Position numbers and translations under genes: made by a program. Below, piece by piece: positions 12,275-22,988 of a stretch of 64,000 bases of DNA (positions are counted from its first letter, which is position 1; each line of letters begins with the position of its first letter). The notes under the pieces were generated by a model, which saw only the letters and a list, made by a program, of their open reading frames with translations, was not told the DNA's origin and did not search any database. Origin of the DNA: Liriodendron chinense (lineage: Eukaryota > Streptophyta > Magnoliopsida > Magnoliales > Magnoliaceae); NCBI GenBank assembly GCA_003013855.2, contig ML058408.1:1054001-1118000 (forward strand), in the 5' to 3' direction.

Positions 12275-12512
12275 TGTTGAGCTTTAATTGTGTATATTCT
12301 AACCCCAATTCATCACTCATTATGCAAGGTTTTTATGATTTATAGACTAATCTAATGCATGGATTTGTGATTGTAGGGATAAGAGAGAGGATTCATCAAT
12401 TGGAAACTTAAAGACACCATTTACAAGCAAAGAAGATCAAAGGACTAAGCGTCAAAGGATGGAAGAAATAAGCCAGAGGAAAGAAGAAAGGATGCAGAAG
12501 AAAGCACTGAAG

Positions 12513-12755
12513 ACTGGTCTTCCGATCGGTCGTCCATGGCCCAGGACAGGTCGTCCGACCGGTCCAAACACTCAACAGAAGAGGGCCCTTTTGCACATCG
12601 TACTGGACCATCCAAGACCGATCGTGCGACCGGTCGTCCACTGCTCAGACCGGTCGTGCGACCGGTCCTTGAATTACTTTTATGGACTCTAAAATTACCA
12701 AAACTCTCTAGACAATTTTTGCGCTTTTGTGACCGGTCGTGCGACCTGTCGTCTA
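12513..12755. repeat. ACCGGTCG palindrome array in the Athila-like 5' LTR
   Basis: At least seven intact or one-mismatch GACCGGTC words, several fused as GACCGGTCGTGCGACCGGTC, in about 240 bp. The array lies about 100 bp upstream of the TATA box at 12852. The same motif occurs at the same relative place in the 3' LTR copy and in unrelated copia LTRs of this window. Confidence 0.88.
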
Positions 12756-12851
12756 CGTAACAGTGCGTGTTCTACAAGCTCCGGATTTCTCTGCGCACTG
12801 CATATCCTTATGCATCTTTTGGATGATTCCGACGCAGCGGAGCTTCCCCAC

Positions 12852-12858
12852 TATAAAA
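12852..12858 (+). promoter_or_regulatory. TATA box of the Athila-like LTR
   Basis: CTATAAAAGG within the LTR. The 3' LTR copy reads CTTTAAAGG at the same site (about 15999), so only the truncated 5' copy keeps the box. Confidence 0.6.
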
Positions 12859-13439
12859 GGACACCTAAGGATCGTTCCTAGGGCATCCTAGAACAAATTG
12901 AGCACGGTGGGAGATGGCGGAAGTCAATTTCGGAGTTCTAAAACTCCTCCTAGTTTGCTTTCTAGTTTTATATTTTTTTTAGTTATTTTCATGTTTCCTT
13001 GGATCATGAACGGCTAAACCTCTTAGCTAAGGCTAAGAGGGGAAGCTTGTAGTGAATCTAAGATGTTTCAATTTGTTTAATTTGGTTTTAAGTTGGAATT
13101 CTATTGAAGAACAATGGTTTGAAGTTTAATTCAAGTACTAAGTAGTTTTTCTTAATCTTATGACGACTCATGGATGTTTGGAAGAATTGCTTGAGTTCTT
13201 AATTGTTGTGAATTAGTCTAGACCTGTATGTTCTGAGGAATTGGAATACGCTCTAGATTTATGATCTTCATGTGGGAGCTTCATACCAAAAGTCTACTTT
13301 TCTGGAAATTCTGAAGTATGTGAGACTGTGTATGTGATTTGGATCAAGTTCAAATCATGATCTAGTTTTGTCTTGTGACAGGATTTAATGACTATATCTT
13401 GGGAATTCGCATTTTCTGAGAATTCTGAAGTACGTTTAT

Positions 13440-14260
13440 ATCTTGCTTGTCGTTGACTATGTGTCCAAATGGGTCGAGGCAATCCTATGCCGGAATAATG
13501 ACCATAAAACAGTCATTTGTTTCTTAAAGAGAATATTCTTTCCCGGTTTGGAACACCCCGAGTCATCATAAGTGATGGAGGGTCTCACTTTTGTAATCGC
13601 CCATTTGAAACCTTAATGAAGAAATATGGCGTTAATCACAAAGTGAGCACTCCCTATCACCCACAAACAACTGGACAAGCTGAGATATCCAACAGGGAGA
13701 TTAAACATATTTTGGAGAAAACAGTGAACCCTGATCGCAAGGATTGGTCGCTTCGACTTACCGATGTGCTTTGGGCTTACCGTACCGCTTATAAGACCCC
13801 TATTGGAATGTCTCCCTATAGACTTGTCTATGGGAAGGCTTGTCACTTGCCTGTGGAGTTGGAACATAGGGCATATTGGGCAATAAAGAAGATGAATTTT
13901 GATTCTGACAAAGCAAGCTTGTTGCGCAAACTTCAATTGAATAAACTTGCGGAACTCCGGAACGAAGCGTATGAAAATCCGAGAATTTACAAGGACAAGA
14001 CGAAGGTGTTCCATGATAAGAACATTCTTCGTAAGACATTCATGATTAATCAAAAAGTCCTTCTATATAATTCTCGCCTACATTTATTTCCGGAGAAATT
14101 GAGATCTCGATGGACCGGTCCCTACATTATGCAAACTGTCTACCCATATGGGACCATGAAGTTGTTAAATCTAAGGAACGGCAACATCTTTAAGGCGAAT
14201 GGTCAGCGATTAAAGTCGTTCTTTGAGAAGTTTCCTTCAGAAGGTATTCCATACCTCTGA
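13440..14260 (+). pseudogene. Athila-like integrase, C-terminal part
   Basis: Sequence from about 13446 reads VVDYVSKWVEA. A one-base shift before 13520 moves to the frame that stays open to the stop at 14260. Visible features are the second catalytic aspartate in ISDGGSHF, the HPQTTGQAE motif with the third acidic residue, and a C-terminal RWTGPY module (GPY/F type) followed by the nucleic-acid-binding tail. The N-terminal HHCC zinc domain and first catalytic aspartate are gone, removed by the deletion that joined the 5' LTR to this point. No chromodomain follows, which fits the Athila lineage. Enzymatically dead. Confidence 0.92.
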
Positions 14261-15424
14261 CTGATCCTGTGTATCAGGATGTTTGATCTCCTAGTCTGAT
14301 GGAGGTATAGAGTAGTTAGGATTAGGATTTTCTTATTTTTGTTTAGTTGTTCATCGGTTGTTAGAAGGAGGTAGAATTTCGCTTTTTGTTCTCTCAGGTA
14401 CTATCATTCCTCACTCCCTTTTATTTTAGAATTGCTCTCATGTTTTGCTCATTGCACATCTTTTACATTGAGGACACTGCGAGATTTGGTTGGGGGTGTA
14501 GGATCACTAGGATGAATCCAGTGTTTTGTAACATCTCGAGCAAGTATGTAGGATTTTTTTTTTTTTGAATTTTCTAAAATTTCAAAACTCTTTTAGAAAA
14601 CTTTGTTTCCATGCATTCAAGATGATACGAGTATAAGAAGAGGAGATACAAAGCAAGTGATGTTGCAAGTCTTGAACTTCTCTTAACATGATGGTTTTAT
14701 ATGTGAATTCCCCTATTTATGTGATTGATTGAAAATTTGAACACTCTTACACCTAGTTCACATTACACGATTTTTATGGGTTGAAAGGATTATGTGATTT
14801 GTGAATTAGCTAGACTTTGCTTTAAGGTGTTGAGAAACCAAGCCGGGGTACTTTGTCCATCCTTGTCCATAGGAAAATAACGAAAGAAATGGATTTCTAA
14901 AAATCCTATCTAATTTAAAACAAAAAGGAAAAGGAAGGATGAAAATGGGAATGATGGAAAAATGGTGGAAAATTCGATTAGGGCTACCTATTACCAACCA
15001 GGGGATGGTCTACCCGTAACCAAAGCCAGAAATGGGAAGTGGTTGAAAGCCGCAGGAAGGACGGTAAGACAAATTCTTGTCATAGGCTTGTTGTTGCTCT
15101 GTGCACCTTAAGATCTATAGTCTAGTTGATCTATGAAGAAGATAATCCTGGAAACTCATGAGATGAATTTTCACTATGTACACTAGGTTGAATTTGTTCA
15201 AGTTCTTCTACTTATCAACCAATCAGCGGGAATCTCATATGGACACTTATTATGTCTTGAGAGTTTACGATTTCAAGCTCTATCACCTAATTTTTCTGAC
15301 TCTTACACTTGTGTGGCTTGGGATGTATAGAAGAATAGTTTCTGAAGGAGAGTTAGGTTTTGAAGAATGGAATTGGTTTCACGCATGTTTTGCTCGGGAC
15401 TAGCAAAATGCTGGCTGGGGGGTG
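14261..15424 (+). other. 3' untranslated region of the Athila-like element
   Basis: No env-like ORF survives; short frames at 14386 and 15176 have no recognisable content. The region ends in GGCTGGGGGGTG just before the 3' LTR, the likely polypurine tract. A T-run of about 16 lies near 14550-14567. Confidence 0.6.
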
Positions 15425-16970
15425 TGTTGAGCTCTTAATTGTGCATATTCTAACCCCAATTCATCACTCATTATGCAAGGTTTTCATGATTTATAGACTA
15501 ATCTAATGCATGGATTTATGAGTGTAGGGATAAGAGAGAGGATTCATCAATTAGAGACTTAAAGACGGCATTTACAAGCAAAGAAGATCAAAGGACTAAG
15601 CGTCAAAGGATGGAAGAAATAAGTCAGAGGAAAGAAGAAAGGATGCAGAAGAAAGCACTGAAGACCGGTCGTCCATGGCCCAGGACCGGTCGTCCGACCA
15701 GTCCAAACCCTCAATAGAAGAGGGCCCTTTTACACATCGTACTGGACCATCCAAGATCGGTCGTGTCACCGGTCATCCACTGTCATGCGACCGATCCTTG
15801 AATTAATTTTATGGACTCTGAAATTACTAAAACTCTCTAGACGATTTTTACGCTTTTGTGACCGGTCGCACGATCGGTCGTCCAGGAGCTCAGACCGGTC
15901 GTTTGCGTAACAGTGCATGTTCTACAAGCTCCGGATTTCTCTACGCACTGCGTATCCTTACGCATCTTCTGGATGATTCTGACGTAGCGGAGCTTCCCCA
16001 CTTTAAAGGACACCTAAGGATCGTTCCTAGGGCATCCTAGAACAGATTGAGCACTGTGGGAGACGGCAGAAGTCAATTTCAGAGTTCTACAACTCCTCCT
16101 AGTTTGCTTTCTAGTTTATGTTTTTTTTAGTTGTTTTCATGTTTCCTTAGATCATGAATGGCTAAACCTCTTAGCTAGGGCTAAGAGGGGAAGCTTGTAG
16201 TGAATCTAAGATGTTTCAATTCGTTTGATTTGGTTTTAAGTTGGAATTCTATTGAAGAACAATGGTTTGAAGTTTAATTCAAGTACTAAGTAGTTTTTCT
16301 TAATCTTATGACGACTCATGGATGTTTGGAAGAATTGCTTGAGTTCTTAATTGTTGTAAATTAGTCTAGACCTGTATGATATGAGGAATTGGAATATGCT
16401 CTAGATCTATGATCTTCATGTGGGAGCTTCATACCAAAAGTATACTTTTTTGGGAATTCTGAAGTATGTGAGACTGTGTATGTGATTTGGATCAAGTTCA
16501 AATCATGATCTAGTTTTGTCTTGTGACAGGATTTAATGATGGTTATGATTGTGATCTTAGCATATTGGAATTGGGACTAACCTATGCAATTGAGTATGCT
16601 CGTCCTAGCTTGCATTGAGTGAATCATATACATGGATCATACATATGTCAAGTTGATTGTTTTAACCGCTCTATTATCCGACTAGATAGAACTTAATTTC
16701 GATTCTAGTTGAGAAAGTGAGAAACCACAGTGAATTGAGCATCAAGGATTGCTACAAGTGGATCCTTGAACCCCTAGTGCCTTTATTAATTGTTTACCTT
16801 CAGTTTAATTCCACGTTACTATTTACATCAATCTTCTACAAATTTGTTTATTAGCTCTTTAGTAGAACTATTGGAAGTGTTTGTGGATTCTTACATAAGT
16901 CCCTGTGGATCGACCTCGGTCTTACCGAGATTATTACTACATCGCAACCCTAGACTTGGGGAAGCGAACA
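15425..16970 (+). repeat. Athila-like 3' LTR, full length (1546 bp)
   Basis: From TGTTGAGCTCTTAATTG to the terminal CA at 16970, next to the CTGGT duplication. The end stretch AAGTCCCTGTGGATCGACCT is found inverted at about 41150, identifying a second LTR of this family there. Confidence 0.93.
15663..15905. repeat. ACCGGTCG palindrome array in the Athila-like 3' LTR
   Basis: Same position within the LTR as 12513-12755, but partly decayed and with a missing segment near 15785 (CATGCGACCGATCC). Intact GACCGGTC-type words remain at about 15664, 15682, 15859 and 15893. Confidence 0.85.
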
Positions 16971-18256
16971 CTGGTCTTTCTTATATCGTGAAGGCGTTCC
17001 TACTGGGAAGAGGCCCAGCTTGCGAGGAGGAATCAATGAAAAGATCATCAAACTCTTCAAACTTTTGGAGGACGACCAAAACGTCAACCTCTCCCTCTCG
17101 CTTCCTTGCCTATCTGTCGTTGGCCTTCTCCTCAAGGAGGAAGCGATGGTGAATGTGGGAGATAAGAGGGGAGTGTTGGGAGTGTTGCCCCATTTGAAAG
17201 GAGCTGCTTCGAAGAGGCAGAAGAAGACAACGGCTGGTCCCTCCGACCCGCCTGCTCGTGGCTCACAGTCACACAATCCTCCCTAAGCAGAAGCAACCAC
17301 GACCTCTCCAGTTGGTCCCCGCGACTAGCCGGTAATTGACATAGTAGATAACTCCCCAAGGGGCGATGAGGCGGGGTCGAGTCACCCTTCGGGGGAAGAG
17401 GGTCGGGAGCCTATGGCAGCTCGGGAGTTGGCTCCTACTCGGGAACCTTCTTCTGCTCGCGAGGCGAGCACTTCTAAAATGGTTGTAGCCCAACCTTTGG
17501 GGACTGGAGTCTACACCATTACGGCTCACTTGCATCCGATTTGCAAGTTCATTTTTTATAACATCACCCCCAGCTCCTTCGGTGCTCTCCCTAACCCTAG
17601 TCCAGAGAGCCTCTCCATGGACATTGGCATGAGGCTAATTCAGGTAAGCACGAAGCACGTCGTCATTCTGTTTTTTTTTTAAATTTATACCTTTAATAAC
17701 GATTTCCTTCATTTTCGAGCAGGGTTTGCACCTCGCTTTGCGAATGAGACGCGATATCAACACTGCTTGTCACATCATTGATGAAGGAGAGGAGAAGAAA
17801 TTGGCTATGGAGAATGAGATCCAGGGGAGGGATAAAATAATAAAGTCCCATGATGCTCTGATTGCCAAGCAAAATGAGGAGAAAAAGATCCTCATTGGCA
17901 AGATCCAAGCTCTGACTGATTGATATCAGTCGTTGGACCTTAACTTCGCAAGGCTCTCGGAGATAAAAGATAAGGCCAAGAAGGAGAGAGAGATCTTCCG
18001 TCAGGATAAGATCTCTCTTGAGGAGCAGCTCGCGGAATGCAGAGCACGCCTCAAGGAGACAGTTGAAGGCTTAGAGAAGGAGAAGAAGGCCCTTGCCCAA
18101 CTGAAGGAAGACTCCATTCACTGGGATGAAGAAAGGATGACCTATGTCAAAATGGTGTCCAAAGAAGGCCCTCGTGCAATTCTGGAGTTTCGGACTCCAC
18201 AACTCTACGAAGACGAACAGTATGAAGCTTACGTCGCTCGTCGCGATTTCGTGGTC

Positions 18257-18261
18257 AGAGT
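18257..18261. repeat. Target-site duplication of the gag-only copia element (left copy)
   Basis: AGAGT here and at 24926-24930 flank the element exactly, inside the coiled-coil exon of the T1 antisense gene. Confidence 0.95.
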
Positions 18262-21002
18262 TGAAAGTACGTCGGGTAGTCTAACACGACACCCACGTAT
18301 GTGTGGAAGCTTAAAGAGCAATTAGAATTATGGCTAAACCTATAGGAGGGGGTGATTAGGACCTTTTTTTATATTCTTTTCGCCTACTTAAATAATTCAA
18401 CAAATCAAACTAAGTAAGTAAGAACACTTCGGCTTCCAAACCTAAGTGGGTCCAATCACAAGACTAGCATAAGGTAAAGCAATAAACAACCTAGTCTAAA
18501 GCATGCATAGGTAATGAAAAGATTTAACTAATCAAGCTCCTAACTTATGCAACCTATGTAGACTTTTAAGAATGGATCAATGAGCTCAAGTCTACACAAC
18601 TAGTGAAAGTACATCTTGTGTGAGGATGTGCCTAATTGGTGCCTAGCATACATTCCTATCAAGCATTCATAATTACACAATTAAACTAACAATGCTAAGA
18701 TATCAATGTGCTCAATTCAATCACAAACACAAGCATGTATAGTGGTTCAACTACTTGTCTACTCCACTCCCGGTTCAAGTACTCAACACCTTTGAGCACA
18801 CCGGTATTCACTATCGGAGGTTTTAAATGAGGTTCACCTCTCAACCTTTACACAGAGGTTTTACCGGTTCACCTCCCAACCATGACCGGAGTTTTGGACA
18901 AAGTGCTAACTCTCAACCCAAACGGAGTTTTGGACATAGGCTAACTCTCAACCCGTCTCACGTTCACTCCCGTGACGGAGGCTCCCCCTTGGAGACTTAG
19001 TTTAGGCCCGGCAAATGGGCCAAGGAACGGCTAACGTCCCTAGATCGAGTTTGAAACAAACTCTAAATGGACTCTCAAAAAGGACAACCTTACTTGTCGG
19101 ATGAGCCCCTTGTTTAGCGCCGGTATGGGTTGCTTGTGAAATTGCAGTTTTACCGCTTATAGAGATACTCGGAGATATGTCTAAGGACCTAGAGGGGGGT
19201 GATTAGGACCTTTTCAAAATCTTTTCGCCTACTAACATATTTTATTAAATAAAACAAAGTAAGCACTAACACTTAGGCTTCCAATCCAAAGAGGATCCAA
19301 TCACAGGACTAGCATATGGTTAATCAATAAGCAATCCTAGTCTAAAGCATGCATAGGAAAATAAATGATTCAACAATCAAGATCCTAACCTAAGCAACTT
19401 GTGTAGACTTATGAGAGTGGATTAATGAGCTCAAGTCTACACAACTAGTGAAGGTACATCTTGTGTGTGGATGAGCCTAGAAAGTGCCTAGCATACATTC
19501 CTATCAAGCATTCATAATTAGACAATTAAACTAACAATGCTAAGATATAAATGTGCTTCAAGAACAAACACAAACACAAGGATGTATAGTGGTTCGACTA
19601 CTTGTCTACTCCACTCCCGGTTCAAGTACTCAACCCCTTTGAGCACACCGGCATTCACTATCGGAGGTTTCAAATGAGGTTCACCTCTCAACCTTTACAC
19701 GGAGGTTTTACTAGTTCACCTCTCAACCATAACCGGAGTTTTAGACACAGGCTAACTCTCAACCCAACGCACATTTACTCCAGTGTCGGAGGCTCCCCCT
19801 TGGAGACTAAGTTTAGGCCCGGCTAACGGGCCAAGGAACGACTAACGTCCCTAGGTTGAGTTCGACAAACAAACTCTAAATGGACTCTCAATTGAGACAA
19901 TCTACTTGTCAGATGAGCCCCTTGTTTAGCGCCGGATTGGGTTGCTTGATCTCCGCTCTCCCGTGCTTCAATCAGCTTCCCTTGCTCCCACGATCGTGTT
20001 GCCGTTGCGTCGCCAATGCCTCAGCCACACTTGATCAAACACCTTGCATGCGATGCCTTTGAGATGCCCAAGGTGCTAGGATGACAGGTTTGAGAACTCT
20101 ACAACTAATGGGAATGGGTTGCCTAGAGTCTCTTTCCTACAACGATCTCATCTTAGAGTTTTGGACAAGGATTTACCAATCAAGAAGCTTCCAAACTCTA
20201 GAGATCAAGAGGGGATGAAGGTCATCTTCTTCATGAGCTTGGAATGGTCTAATCTTGTGTTAAAGCACAAGGAAGATGCCTTGCATAGGTTGGGAATGAG
20301 CCTCAAATGGTCTCCAACAATGGTGGCTTCACTCCTCTCGAAATCCCTTTCCTTACCCCTCAAAACAAGCCAAGCCCATTTATAAAAGAATGCACAATGG
20401 TTTGAAAACGGGCAAATAACTTCTAGTGCCGACCGGTCGCCCGACCGGTCGGCCATAGGCCAGAGAAAGAACAGAACACGCTGTCTTAAGGTGGGAGGTT
20501 TGTCCGACCGGTCGTGACCGGTCGGCTAGGGGTCCACGACCGGTCGTTCAGGGTCCACGACTGGTCGGCCCTATGGCCTGCACACTCCAAACCTTGCTGT
20601 TCTTTCTCGACTGTCTGTCCGACCAGTCTTGACCGGTCGGCCAGGGGTCCACGACCAGTCGGACAGGCCTGGGTTCAGCCTGTATGTCTGCTGACCCTGC
20701 TATTCTTCAACCCTCTTGCATAGGCCAAGTTTTCGGTGCACTTTTTGGACACCTAGGGCCAATCTATGATGACTAAAGGTTCCCTAATATGTTCAAGGTC
20801 ATCAAAAAGGTTAAGGGTTGGGTTTTGGTCCAAGTTAAGGCACATCAAGGCATCACTTTTACCTGATTCTTCTTCCTTGATGCAACGGGGCCATCTGAGT
20901 CTTTGGTCTTCGTCTTCATTGGGCTCAACCGACACTAGACTCACTGACGTAAGTGATTGACAAACAAGGTGCACTAGTATGCCACAGAAAAGTGCACTAA
21001 CA
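18262..21002 (-). repeat. Composite 3' LTR of the gag-only copia element
   Basis: The outer 875 bp (18262-19136) match the 3' part of the element's own 5' LTR (22989-23860; type A end, ...ACTTTCA). The next stretch (19137-21002) is a complete 1866-bp LTR with a different 3' end (type B, ...CAATTTCA, the end type of the solo LTRs at 27246 and 32664). The junction falls at GGGTTGCTT, which is mid-LTR in a normal copy. The 3' LTR therefore carries two successive LTR ends, a partial duplication of about 800 bp that is absent from the 5' LTR. Confidence 0.88.
20428..20665. repeat. ACCGGTCG array in the composite 3' LTR
   Basis: GACCGGTC-type words at about 20433, 20442, 20504, 20513, 20534 and 20632, with variants between, several paired head to head (GACCGGTCGTGACCGGTC). 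The array lies in the promoter-side half of the LTR. Confidence 0.85.
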
Positions 21003-21016
21003 ATCTCCCCCTTTGT
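21003..21016 (-). promoter_or_regulatory. Polypurine tract of the gag-only copia element
   Basis: On the minus strand ACAAAGGGGGAGAT abuts the TGTTAG start of the 3' LTR. The placement and sequence are the classic copia form. Confidence 0.9.
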
Positions 21017-21820
21017 CAATTACTTACAAAATCCTAAACTACCAAAACAAAATACATGTTCAAGATATTACAATGATAATGAATTAATTACAGGACTCTT
21101 GACATGCCTAAACTAAGCTGCTCCTCTTCAATTTGCTCCCCCATAACCTGTCAATCCCTGCATCACAAAACATAGCAAACTAGTTTTGGTGGGATTTGAT
21201 ATTTCTCCCCCTTTTTGTTAGCAATTGACAAACTATTCTCTCCCCCTTAATGATATATCAATAAGGTTAAGGTAAGAGTAGATAATGTGTCGTAATTATA
21301 ACTATAAGCACATGCTAACAAGGAGAGTATAGGGTGCATGAATCATAAATACATGGAGCATGCTAAGGAACATGATTAACAAGAAAATGTAACTATCTAA
21401 ACATAGTTAATCATGCATAATTGGTCAAGGATATACATTTGCAATAAAAGCACAAAGGGCTTATAGCCCAATCAACCAACCTCCCCTATTAGTATATCAA
21501 GACCAATACAAAGCAAAGAATAGCATAGAATGAAGCATAAAACTCAAGATGATTAGCTAAACTAAGCATGATGATAATCTAGCAAGCAAATGTATCAAAT
21601 AAAAGCAAGGCTAAATTATCGAAATTTGGGCTAATGAGGCTTGAATCCTCTGATTTGCCCATACACACAAAAAATGAGGCTGAAATCCTCAGATTTTCCT
21701 ATTAAAGCATTTCTAGCTACCCTCACTAACTATATTTAGTTTGATTAGCCTAAGGGTAACTAATTTCCTCAATACCCTCATAAAATGTAGCATGAGGTGA
21801 GGGGTTGGGAACTCCTTCTC
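21017..21820 (-). other. 3' untranslated region between gag and the 3' LTR
   Basis: About 0.8 kb of AT-rich sequence with no coding potential where pol would be in an autonomous copia element. A second CTCCCCCTT (21239-21247), read on the minus strand as a purine-rich stretch, could be an accessory polypurine tract. Confidence 0.6.
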
Positions 21821-22917
21821 CTAGAAGGGATAGCGGTTGGGATCCCCTCTTAGATAAGCAAGAAGAGGGGTTGTGGTGGAGGCCGAGAGAGCAAGATCTT
21901 TTTGTTGGCTCTCATCACAAGCAGAGTCACCAGATTCGGACTCCTCTGTATCATCCCAAGTGGTAGCCATTGCCTTTTTACCTTTCGGTTTAGGCCCTTC
22001 CGGACAATCCGGGGCAATATGGCAACGACGACCGCAACCGTAACAACAGACGGATGAAGGAATGGATGATTTTCCTTTATATTTCTCACCCTTCTTGTCC
22101 TTCTTGTCACGGCTATTCCCTCTATTAAATTTGAGGAATCTCTTGAATTTTTTGTTCAATTTCTCTTCCTCATCATCCTCATCATCACTATCTTCCTCTG
22201 ACTCACTTTTAATTTTCTTATGTTTGTGAGAGGACTTAAGAGCGATGCTTTTCTTTCTAGAGGGGGCCTTAAAGTGTAGTTCATGAGTTTGTAGGGAACC
22301 TATTTGTTATTTTACTTTCATGTTATCTATGTCTCTACACTCCTCTAAGGCAACTACATTAGAGTCAAATCTAGGCGGGAGGGACCTAAGAATTTTTCTA
22401 CAAATCCTACCATCCGGGACTCGATCACCCAAGACAAACATGGAGTTGCAAATATCTGACAATTTAATATAAAACTCCATGAAAGTTTTAGACTCTTCCA
22501 TCTTAATGTTTTCAAATTTGGTGGTTAAGAGCTGAAGCTTCGAGCATCTTACTGTGTTAGTTCCCTCGTGGGTAACCTCAAGTATATCCCACGCTTCTTT
22601 TGCAGTTGCGCATGTGAGAATGCGCTGAAATTCGTCCGGAGAAACCGCACAGCAAATCGCATTGAGAGCCTTGGCATTCGCCATGTATTGTGCTCTCTCT
22701 GTGTCATCCCATTTGGAATCATCTTTGGGAATGACAATTTTTTCCCATCAACCTCCACTTGCACGGTGGGCAAGGTGTATCCATTTTGTGTGCTTAGCCA
22801 CACCGGACGGTCCATGGATTGGAGAAAAATTCTCATTCTAACCTTCCAATAGGCATAGTTGGACCCGTCAAAGAATGGTGGACGGTTGGTGGTACTCCCA
22901 TCTTGGTTAGACATCAT
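21821..22917 (-). pseudogene. Copia-type gag with zinc knuckle (near-intact)
   Basis: It starts at 22917 (MMSNQDGSTTNRPPFFDGSN), 54 bp downstream of the PBS on the minus strand. Order: an N-terminal FDGSNYAYWKVRMRIFL motif; the gag core with EAWDILEVTHEGT and SLPPRFDSNVVALEE; an acidic/basic stretch; then a CYGCGRRCHIAPDC zinc knuckle (CX2CX4HX4C). It ends at the stop at 21821, about 365 residues overall. Two lesions are visible. One is a one-base shift in the homopolymer near 22738. The other is a TAA at 22307-22309 where related proteins have a sense codon (MKVK then QIGSLQTHEL). It would form the particle and bind RNA. Few lesions suggest a fairly recent loss. Confidence 0.93.
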
Positions 22918-22972
22918 GTTAGTGCTCCGGTACCGGATCTTACTCTAGACGGTTACGTCCTTGAAGAGCAAA

Positions 22973-22988
22973 CCGCTCTGATACCAAT
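22973..22988 (-). promoter_or_regulatory. Primer-binding site (tRNA-iMet type)
   Basis: On the minus strand ATTGGTATCAGAGCGG follows the LTR end directly; TGGTATCAGAGC is the complement of the plant initiator tRNA-Met 3' end. Confidence 0.95.

Larger units (their letters stand above)
12275..13391 (+). repeat. Athila-like 5' LTR, 3'-truncated
   Basis: It matches 15425-16545 closely (for example ATGCAAGGTTTT, GATCATGAA-GGCTAAACC, TTGTGACAGGATTTAATGA). After GGATTTAATGA the two copies diverge. The bases 13392-13430 look like filler, including a second ATTCTGAAGTA block, before integrase sequence begins. A TATA box (TATAAAA, 12852) is intact here. Confidence 0.9.
12275..16970 (+). mobile_element. 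Athila-like Ty3/gypsy element, internally deleted, inside intron 1 of the T1 antisense gene
   Basis: The 3' LTR is 15425-16970 (starts TGTTGAG, ends GAAGCGAACA). The 5' LTR, 12275 to about 13391, starts identically but is cut short and runs into an integrase fragment. A 5-bp duplication, CTGGT, flanks the whole. The integrase is of the Athila type (RVIISDGGSHFCN, KACHLPVELEHRAYWA). Gag, protease, RT, RNase H, the PBS and the end of the 5' LTR are missing. It is non-autonomous and lies in the same orientation as the host antisense gene, within its first intron. Confidence 0.93.

Noticed and set aside
13613..14053. 146-codon minus-strand ORF
   Set aside because: Opposite strand of the Athila-like integrase, which has clear motifs.
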